Below, in pieces: positions 1-4,887 of a stretch of DNA of 5,494 bases. The position numbers and the translations under genes were made by a program. The notes below the pieces were generated by a model that saw nothing but the letters and a program-made list of their open reading frames with translations, was not told the DNA's origin and ran no database searches. The first letter of the stretch is position 1. Each line of letters begins with the position of its first letter. Origin of the DNA: Cyanobacteria bacterium T3Sed10_376R1m (GTDB lineage Bacteria > Cyanobacteriota > Cyanobacteriia > Cyanobacteriales > Cyanobacteriaceae); NCBI GenBank assembly GCA_003566215.1, contig PXEJ01000007.1, positions 1 through 5,494 of the forward strand, given 5' to 3'.

Positions 1-48
1 AAATTGAAAAATATTGTTAAGCAAGAATTGAAATTGAATGAAAACTAA
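1..48 (+). CDS. 3' end of an upstream gene (partial)
   Basis: Frame 1 is open from the window edge to a TAA at 46-48 and encodes a lysine-rich tail ending KQELKLNEN. The other two plus frames close within the first 20 bases. The stop lies 11 nt inside the next gene, whose ATG is at 38, the kind of overlap seen between co-transcribed genes. Fifteen codons are too few to identify a family. From the neighbours a glycan-locus gene would be unsurprising, but that is inference. It could also be chance open frame in AT-rich DNA. Confidence 0.4.
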   Translation, partial: KLKNIVKQELKLNEN

Positions 49-1318
49 TTATAGCAAAACCGAACGTTATCTAGGTAAAATCTTAGATACTTCTCCTAAA
101 CTTCGATCGCTCTTAAAAAATTCCTATTTAAAACTAAATTATTATTTATATCGAGAAAAGGGATTTGAGTTTTATATTCATCCTCAAGTTACTTTAGAGG
201 ATATGAATCAAGGAAAAATATCTAATAATCATGAGTTCTTCGGGTATTATGATAAATCTCCTTGGTCAAAAGATATGACTCGACTCTTAGTTCATCGTTG
301 GCAAAATAACGAATCAAAAATATCGATTATTTCTTATCATTCTAACGGCTCTGAAAAAGTTATTGGCACCACTCAAGCTTGGAATTTTCAACAGGGTGCT
401 ATGACTCAATGGACTCCCGATAATACTCCGGGGGTAGTCGTCTTCAATGACATTGATAAAGAAAATATTGTTTCTGTGTGGGTTGATGCTCAGGGAAATA
501 GTGTGAAAATGCCTTGGTCTGTTCAAGTGGTTCATCCTCAAGGAAATAAGGCTTTAAGTTTAAACTATCGCCGATTGGCGAGATTAAGACCTGACTATGG
601 TTACAAAATGGATGTTAAAAATTTTTCTCCAGATCAACCTTTAGATAAAGATGGTATTTGGGAAATAAATTTAAACTCTGAAAATGCAGAATTAATCATT
701 TCTTTGAGTGAGTTGATCAATATTCAACCTCGTCCTGAAATGGAGGGAGCAGAACATAAAGTTAATCATATTCTTTATTCCCCTTTAGGAACTCGTTTTG
801 TGTTTATGCACCGTTGGCTAAGTAAAGTAGGAAAATTTTCAAGGCTTTATGTTGCTAATTCTCATGATATTTCTTTGAAAATTTTACTGGATGATCGTAT
901 GGTTTCTCATTATTCTTGGGAAGATGAAGATCATTTGTTAGCTTGGGCAAGGCATTCATCGGAGGGCGATCGCTATTATCGAATTAATGTAACTAATGGT
1001 AATTTAGAAGTTATAGGAAAAGATATATTAGACGTTTTAGGTGATGGACATCCATCCTTTTCCCCTGATCGTCGTTGGATTATTACGGATACTTACCCCG
1101 ATCGTCGTCGTCAAAGACATTTATTATTATTCGATAGGCAAAATGAAAAAGTCATCTCTTTAGGTCGTTTTCTTGCTCCTTGGAAGTTTAATGGGGAAGA
1201 AAGAACAGATTTACACCCCCGTTGGAGTCCTGATGGTACTAAAATTTCTATTGATTCCTCTCATCAAGGGGTTAGAGGACACTATATTTTAGATATTAGT
1301 AAAATCATTCAGGAATAA
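38..1318 (+). CDS. TolB/PD40-like beta-propeller protein of unknown function
   Basis: A 426-residue protein with no signal peptide or membrane segment, so probably cytoplasmic. From about residue 65 it shows repeated blade motifs of the WD40-like (PD40/TolB) type: YYDKSPWSKD (70-79), YSPLGTRFVF (247-256), FSPDRRWIITD (341-351) and WSPDGTKISID (396-406). Residues 1-50 are basic and probably helical. Histidines sit at blade edges: H338 in GHPSFSPD, H393 in LHPRWSPD and H409 in SSHQG. This arrangement recalls the seven-blade oligogalacturonate lyase fold (PL22), but I cannot claim that activity. It follows a probable upstream gene with an 11-nt overlap and is followed after 12 nt by a glycosyltransferase, so it is likely part of a polysaccharide operon. 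The start is the first ATG after the upstream overlap; no strong Shine-Dalgarno is visible. The fold is fairly sure, the function unknown. Confidence 0.85.
   Translation: MKTNYSKTERYLGKILDTSPKLRSLLKNSYLKLNYYLYREKGFEFYIHPQVTLEDMNQGKISNNHEFFGYYDKSPWSKDMTRLLVHRWQNNESKISIISYHSNGSEKVIGTTQAWNFQQGAMTQWTPDNTPGVVVFNDIDKENIVSVWVDAQGNSVKMPWSVQVVHPQGNKALSLNYRRLARLRPDYGYKMDVKNFSPDQPLDKDGIWEINLNSENAELIISLSELINIQPRPEMEGAEHKVNHILYSPLGTRFVFMHRWLSKVGKFSRLYVANSHDISLKILLDDRMVSHYSWEDEDHLLAWARHSSEGDRYYRINVTNGNLEVIGKDILDVLGDGHPSFSPDRRWIITDTYPDRRRQRHLLLFDRQNEKVISLGRFLAPWKFNGEERTDLHPRWSPDGTKISIDSSHQGVRGHYILDISKIIQE
966..973. repeat. HIP1 octamer GCGATCGC
   Basis: A perfect copy of the highly iterated palindrome of cyanobacterial genomes, lying inside the propeller gene. 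It supports the cyanobacterial origin of the window. Near-copies occur elsewhere, for example CGATCG around 105. Confidence 0.8.
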
Positions 1319-1330
1319 TTATTAAGTAAG

Positions 1331-2161
1331 ATGGAAAATAACTGTTTAAAGGCAACAGTGTTAATGGCAGTTTATAATGATCAAGATTTTGTGGCAAAGG
1401 CGATCAAAAGTGTTGTTCAACAATTAACTGATGACATGGAGTTGCTGATTATTGATGATTGTTCAACAGATCGATCCTCAGAAATTCTTAAAAATTTTGA
1501 ATCTCAATATTTACGAATACGACTGATTAGAAATGAATCAAATCGAGGTTTAGGTTACTGTTTAGCGATAGGAACGGAAAAAGCGAAAGGGAAATATATA
1601 ATTAGGATGGATGCTGACGATATTTGTTTACCAGATCGACTTTCAAAACAAATTCGCTTTTTAGAGGAGAATCCTGATATTGACATTGTGGGAGGAGGTG
1701 CGATCGAAATTGATGAAAAAGGAAATAAAGGAATGACCCGACAAATGCCTTCAAGTCATGAGAAAATTATGCAGGTTATTTGGGCTAATCCTTTTATTCA
1801 CTCCACTGTAGCTTTTCGGAGAGAAAAAATTCTGAAGACTGGAAATTATAATGCACAAATTCGTCGTCGCCAAGATTATGATTTATGGTTTAGATGTGCA
1901 AAACAAGGGCTTAAATTTGCCAATTTTTCTGAACCTTTGATATATTACCGTTTTTTTACCGACAGTCACAAGAAACAACGTTTAAATCATGCCATAGACC
2001 AAGCAAAAATTGGTTGGAATGGTTGTCGAATGTTAAATCTACCAAAATGGCAATATTTAGCTGTAGCAGTGCCTATTGCTAGGGCTATTTTTCCACCTAG
2101 TGTAAGTCATTTCATTTATCGAACTTTAGCTCCTTTTGATCCCAGAAAAAACAAAAATTAA
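1331..2161 (+). CDS. Family 2 glycosyltransferase (GT-A fold)
   Basis: This 276-residue protein would transfer a sugar from a nucleotide-sugar donor to a growing glycan at the cytoplasmic face of the membrane. The N-terminal nucleotide-binding half begins with ATVLMAVYND (8-17), followed by LLIIDDCSTDRS (38-49). The metal-binding DxD motif is RMDADD (92-97). The acceptor-side region contains HSTVAFRRE (157-165) and the family's acidic catalytic segment RRQDYDLWFR (179-188). The C-terminal 40 residues are hydrophobic and basic (near FPPSVSHFIYRTLAPFDPRK), suggesting peripheral membrane contact. No true transmembrane helix is seen. Length is normal for a single-domain GT2. It starts 12 nt after the propeller gene with a weak AAGTAAG before ATG and is surely co-transcribed with it. 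Donor and acceptor cannot be read from sequence. Confidence 0.93.
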   Translation: MENNCLKATVLMAVYNDQDFVAKAIKSVVQQLTDDMELLIIDDCSTDRSSEILKNFESQYLRIRLIRNESNRGLGYCLAIGTEKAKGKYIIRMDADDICLPDRLSKQIRFLEENPDIDIVGGGAIEIDEKGNKGMTRQMPSSHEKIMQVIWANPFIHSTVAFRREKILKTGNYNAQIRRRQDYDLWFRCAKQGLKFANFSEPLIYYRFFTDSHKKQRLNHAIDQAKIGWNGCRMLNLPKWQYLAVAVPIARAIFPPSVSHFIYRTLAPFDPRKNKN

Positions 2162-2237
2162 GAGCTAAAAAATTGATGAAAATACCAACTAAATAAAAGC
2201 CTTAAAAGAATATCAAAAGATTTTATGTTAATCTTGG

Positions 2238-2246
2238 TGTTATATT
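2238..2246 (+). promoter_or_regulatory. Extended -10 promoter candidate for the Uma2-mntA-hepT cassette
   Basis: TGTTATATT reads as an extended -10 (TG, one base, then TATATT, five of six matches to TATAAT). It would start transcription near 2253, about 24 nt before the Uma2 ATG. No good -35 is present, which extended -10 promoters tolerate. A small hairpin, AAGATT (2217-2222) with AATCTT (2230-2235), lies just upstream and could be an operator, but it is short and AT-rich. The 115-nt gap after the glycosyltransferase is the only room for a promoter before the cassette. Confidence 0.35.
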
Positions 2247-2276
2247 GATCGAAATTAAATACTGAATATAAATGTT

Positions 2277-2822
2277 ATGAAATCTTTAATGAAATGGTCG
2301 TTAGAGGATTATCATAATCTGGTTGATAATGGAGTATTAGCTAATAAAAATGTAGAACTATTAGAAGGAGAATTAGTAGAGATGCCTCCGGAAAGTCCAT
2401 TACATAGCTATGTAACTGAAAGTGGTGCGGACTATCTTCGTAAGCTTTTAAAAGGATTGGCATTAGTAAAAGAAGCACATCCGGTGACATTAATTAATTC
2501 CGAACCAGAGCCTGATATAGCGATAGTAAAACTTCCTTCAAATCAGTACAAAAATAAACATCCGTATTCTGAAGATATTTTCTGGTTAATTGAAGTCTCG
2601 AATAAAACCTTAAATTATGATCTTAATGACAAGAAAAAAATTTATGCTCAAGAAGGGATAAAAGAGTATTGGGTTGCTGATATTAGTAATCGTCAAGTTC
2701 ATATTTTTTTGACTCCTGAAAAGGACGATTATCAAGTAACAAAAATTGTTTCTGAAGGTATAATTAAACCCCAATCTTTTCCTAATTTAGAATTATCAAT
2801 TAAGCAACTATTTTTATGGTAA
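2277..2822 (+). CDS. Uma2 family PD-(D/E)XK nuclease-like protein
   Basis: A 181-residue protein with the full Uma2 (formerly DUF820) signature. It opens with MKWSLEDYHNLVDNGVL (5-21), followed by VELLEGELVEM (26-36). The nuclease core has EPEPDIAIV (76-84) with the acidic D80, and WLIEVSNKTL (103-112) with E106-V-S108. The helix with KKKIYAQEGIKEYWVAD (119-135) carries the lysine thought to take over from the missing K of the ExK motif. All expected catalytic positions are present, so it looks intact. The family is abundant in cyanobacteria and predicted to be an endonuclease; the biological role is poorly known. Met5 is a possible alternative start. It stands first in a likely transcription unit, 18 nt ahead of a MntA-type gene, with no terminator between. 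Confidence 0.92.
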   Translation: MKSLMKWSLEDYHNLVDNGVLANKNVELLEGELVEMPPESPLHSYVTESGADYLRKLLKGLALVKEAHPVTLINSEPEPDIAIVKLPSNQYKNKHPYSEDIFWLIEVSNKTLNYDLNDKKKIYAQEGIKEYWVADISNRQVHIFLTPEKDDYQVTKIVSEGIIKPQSFPNLELSIKQLFLW

Positions 2823-2840
2823 AATTAATAAAATTCTTTC

Positions 2841-3206
2841 ATGTTTGACTATACTGCAGCTAGAAACTATCAAAAACAAAAACAAGAAAAATTAGAAGCA
2901 GAAAGATTTAATTTGTGGCAAAAAGCTAAACAAGATTGTGAAAAAATTATCACAGTTATTATTGATAAATATGAACCAAAAAAAATTATTCAATGGGGTT
3001 CAGTTTTAGATTCAAAACACTTTTCCGAAGCCTCCGATATTGATTTGGCAGTTGAAGGAGTAGAATCAGTTAAATTTTTGCAAATGTTAGCAGATGTCGA
3101 AGATATGACCGATTTTTCCCTAGATTTAATTAACTGGGAAAATCTTGATGCTTCTTTTCAAAAAATTATTTTAATGAAAGGTATAATTATTTATGAAAGA
3201 AGATAA
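2841..3206 (+). CDS. mntA: MntA-type minimal nucleotidyltransferase, putative antitoxin
   Basis: A 121-residue protein of the minimal nucleotidyltransferase (pol beta) superfamily. The active-site block is WGSVLDS (52-58), then SDIDLAVEG (65-73) with D66 and D68 as the metal-binding pair, and a third acid at D95 in SLDLIN. The spacing from GS to DxD is 11 residues, one more than the textbook GSX10DXD. Residues 6-36 form a charged, probably helical N-terminal extension (QKQKQEKLEAERF). In characterised MntA-HepT systems the MntA antitoxin uses ATP to AMPylate a tyrosine of HepT and so blocks its RNase; the same role is inferred here. The downstream HepT-like gene overlaps it by 14 nt, the usual coupled arrangement. 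There is no visible Shine-Dalgarno, so translation may be coupled to Uma2 ending 18 nt upstream. Confidence 0.85.
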   Translation: MFDYTAARNYQKQKQEKLEAERFNLWQKAKQDCEKIITVIIDKYEPKKIIQWGSVLDSKHFSEASDIDLAVEGVESVKFLQMLADVEDMTDFSLDLINWENLDASFQKIILMKGIIIYERR

Positions 3207-3681
3207 AATATTACTATTAGTAGGAGAAATAAAAGAAAGTTTAATCGCTTTTGATAAAATTAATAATTTGTATATTTCTTATACTCCAATGTTTAATAAT
3301 ACTGATAAAAGAGATATAAGAGATGCGGTGTTATTAACGGAAATTTTATGTAATAGTTATACTTGTTTAGAAACTATTTTATTTCGTATTTCTAGAGCTT
3401 TTGAAAATCATTTGTCATCAGAAAAATGGCACAAAGAGTTACTGCGGAAAATGCGTATTGAAATTCCTGGTATTCGCAAGGCAGTTTTGTCTCAAGAATC
3501 TTACCTTTTGCTAGATGAATTAAGAAGATTTAGGCATTTTAAAAGATATTATTTTGAATTTGATTATGATTGGGCAAAATTAGATTATCTTAGAATAGTT
3601 TATGAAAAATTAGTTACATTGATAAAAAAAGAACTAGAATTTTATATAGATTTTTTGATAGAATTAGCCGATCTAAAATAA
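3193..3681 (+). CDS. hepT: HepT-like HEPN-domain protein, putative RNase toxin
   Basis: A 162-residue, largely helical protein that partners the nucleotidyltransferase ending inside it. Recognisable features are a helix with SYTCLETILFRISRAF (55-70), EKWHKELLRKM (77-87) and the conserved C-terminal block LRRFRHFKRYYFEFD (110-124). In HepT-type HEPN toxins this block carries the RX4HXY RNase motif. Here R114 is followed four residues later by Y119 instead of His, and the usual Tyr two further on is F121, while H115, R118 and Y120 remain. The protein is therefore either a natural variant subfamily or catalytically altered. ATG at 3193 is preceded by AAAGG at 3177-3181. Coding sequence is extremely AT-rich: 3601-3660 has 9 G+C in 60 bases. 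The pairing with mntA makes the toxin-antitoxin assignment fairly firm; activity is not. Confidence 0.78.
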   Translation: MKEDKILLLVGEIKESLIAFDKINNLYISYTPMFNNTDKRDIRDAVLLTEILCNSYTCLETILFRISRAFENHLSSEKWHKELLRKMRIEIPGIRKAVLSQESYLLLDELRRFRHFKRYYFEFDYDWAKLDYLRIVYEKLVTLIKKELEFYIDFLIELADLK

Positions 3682-3738
3682 TTATCTGCTTTTTAAGTAT
3701 TTTATATTGCAAATAATTTCGGATTACTATATTTATTA

Positions 3739-3849
3739 ATATAGCAATTATCATGGTTACGGGGTACAAAATGATCCCCCTAAATCCCCCGCAAATTCGG
3801 GGGACTTGAGAATAATAAATGTATCTCATAATTATAAAAAACGCTATAT
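3739..3849. mobile_element. MITE-like element with imperfect terminal inverted repeats
   Basis: The 30 bases at 3739-3768 match the reverse complement of 3820-3849 at 21 positions without a gap. The outermost seven are perfect (ATATAGC facing GCTATAT), and an inner GGTACA faces TGTATC. Between the arms lie TGATCCCCCTAAATCCCCC and the C5/G5 hairpin. The element is about 111 bp and has no coding capacity. TA dinucleotides flank TAGC and GCTA on both sides, which would suit insertion at TA as in IS630/mariner-type elements, but the flanks are so AT-rich that this is weak. It sits in the 194-nt gap between hepT and the epimerase gene. I see no transposase. Confidence 0.5.
3785..3804. repeat. C5/G5 hairpin of dispersed cyanobacterial type
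   Basis: A perfect 7-bp stem, TCCCCCG (3785-3791) with CGGGGGA (3798-3804), encloses a 6-nt AT-rich loop. The preceding TGATCCCCCTAAA gives the pattern of the widespread cyanobacterial intergenic repeat that I recall as GATCCCCCTAAATCCCCC plus a G-run. No T-tract follows on either strand, so it is not a standard intrinsic terminator, though it may still slow readthrough from hepT. Confidence 0.6.
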
Positions 3850-3854
3850 ATAAT
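3849..3854 (+). promoter_or_regulatory. -10 box candidate for the epimerase gene
   Basis: A perfect TATAAT begins on the last base of the MITE-like element and would place the start of transcription near 3861, about 15 nt before the ATG. No convincing -35 lies 16-18 nt upstream. A second weak candidate, TTGAGA (3806-3811) with CATAAT (3827-3832), lies within the element with a 15-nt spacer. AT-rich DNA yields such boxes by chance, so this is tentative. Confidence 0.35.
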
Positions 3855-3875
3855 TTTAGATAAAAATAAACAAAT

Positions 3876-4832
3876 ATGTTTAAATCAATACTTATAACTG
3901 GTGCAACAGGTTTTATCGGTAGTCATCTTACTCCTCAATTAGAACAAGAAAACTATCAAATTACGATCGCACTTCGCACCCCATCTTCAAAGCTAAGTCA
4001 TCATAAACAAATCGAAATCAAAAATATTGATGACCAAACAAATTGGCAAAATGCCCTAGAAAATATTGACACGGTGATTCACATGGCGGCAAGGGCTCAT
4101 ATCTTAAAAGAATCCGTAGCTAATCCAGAGGCAGAATTTAACAAAATTAACACTCAAGGCACAATTAATCTAGTTAGGCAATCCATACAAGCAAAAGTAA
4201 AACACTTTATTTTTTTAAGTTCCATCGGGGCTGTAACCACTTTAAGCGATACTATTATTAACGAATCCTCTCCCTGCAATCCCGACACCCCCTACGGTAA
4301 AAGTAAATTAGAGGCCGAAAAAGCCATAGAAAAACTGTGTAAAAATACCTCAATGACTTATACGATTCTACGCCCTACCCTCGTTTATGGTGCGAATAAT
4401 CCGGGTAATATGGAAAGGTTATTAAAATTAACGGCAAAAGGTTTACCCCTTCCCCTTGGTAGCATTAATAACTCCCGTAGCCTTATTTATGTCGGTAACT
4501 TAGTCGAGTCTATCATGACCTGTATCGATCAACCCAACGCCAAAAATCAAACCTTTATCGTCAGTGATGGAGAAGATTTATCTACCCCTGAGTTAATCAA
4601 AAAAATAGGGAAAGCCATGGAAAAAACCCCCTTATTATTACCAATTCCCCCTAGTTTAATTAAAATAGGAACAAAATTACTAGGAAAAGGAGCGACGGGC
4701 GATCGCATTTTAGGTTCATTACAAGTAGATAGCAGTAAAATCAGAAATAACCTTAATTGGACTCCCCCTTATACAGTGGATGAAGGATTACAAATAACAG
4801 CAAATTGGTTTAAAAATAAAAATATTACATAA
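3876..4832 (+). CDS. NAD-dependent epimerase/reductase, extended SDR (WbpV-like)
   Basis: A 318-residue extended short-chain dehydrogenase acting on nucleotide sugars in the cytoplasm. The Rossmann NAD(P)-binding loop is TGATGFIGS (8-16). IHMAARAH (68-75) follows the fourth strand, LSSIGAV (114-120) carries the catalytic Ser region, and Y140-G-K-S-K144 is the YxxxK catalytic pair. LRPTLVYG (165-172) and the C-terminal FIVSDGEDLSTPEL and GSLQVDSSKI segments are typical of the WbpV/WreQ branch. Known members of that branch reduce UDP-4-keto-6-deoxy-GlcNAc to UDP-QuiNAc; UDP-hexose 4-epimerases look similar, so the exact reaction is open. All catalytic residues are intact and the length is normal. 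GC content is clearly higher than in the toxin-antitoxin cassette (30 of 60 at 4261-4320). No clear Shine-Dalgarno precedes the ATG. In related loci a phospho-sugar transferase is the usual neighbour; none is seen here. Confidence 0.88.
   Translation: MFKSILITGATGFIGSHLTPQLEQENYQITIALRTPSSKLSHHKQIEIKNIDDQTNWQNALENIDTVIHMAARAHILKESVANPEAEFNKINTQGTINLVRQSIQAKVKHFIFLSSIGAVTTLSDTIINESSPCNPDTPYGKSKLEAEKAIEKLCKNTSMTYTILRPTLVYGANNPGNMERLLKLTAKGLPLPLGSINNSRSLIYVGNLVESIMTCIDQPNAKNQTFIVSDGEDLSTPELIKKIGKAMEKTPLLLPIPPSLIKIGTKLLGKGATGDRILGSLQVDSSKIRNNLNWTPPYTVDEGLQITANWFKNKNIT
4699..4706. repeat. HIP1 octamer GCGATCGC
   Basis: Second perfect HIP1 palindrome, inside the epimerase gene. Neither full copy lies in the Uma2-mntA-hepT cassette, consistent with that cassette having a different history, although the sample is tiny. 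Confidence 0.8.
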
Positions 4833-4887
4833 AGTAACTCTTACAATCATAAAATAAATTGAATTTAACTATGATAAGAAGTAACTT
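4832..4887. terminator. Imperfect inverted repeat between convergent genes, possible terminator
   Basis: AAGTAACTCTTACAATCAT (4832-4850) can pair with ATGATAAGAAGTAACTT (4871-4887). I count about 15 pairs, interrupted by one mismatch and two bulges, around an AT-rich 20-nt loop. It begins at the stop of the epimerase gene and its right arm covers the last codons of the opposing SucD-like gene. The stem is AT-rich and no clean T-tract follows, so termination activity is doubtful; the position between two converging genes is the main argument. Confidence 0.22.

Noticed and set aside
314..541. 75-codon open frame on the minus strand
   Set aside because: It lies wholly inside the propeller gene, has no recognisable motif and no start signal; a shadow frame.
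2217..2235. AAGATT/AATCTT hairpin as an operator for the cassette
   Set aside because: Only 6 bp and AT-rich in AT-rich DNA; the position is suggestive but chance is likely. Mentioned only with the promoter.
3394..3411. R68-X4-H73 in the HepT-like protein as the RNase motif
   Set aside because: It fits the RX4-6H spacing but lies in the middle helix, not in the conserved C-terminal block where HepT proteins carry the motif; probably coincidental.
3785..3804. GC-rich hairpin as an intrinsic terminator of the hepT transcript
   Set aside because: The stem is perfect but no T-run follows on either strand, and it is better explained as part of a dispersed repeat.
3614..3829. 71-codon minus-strand open frame with an apparent membrane helix
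   Set aside because: It covers the end of hepT and the repeat. Its N-terminal part is simply the translated C5/G5 repeat, and the hydrophobic stretch comes from AT-rich DNA.
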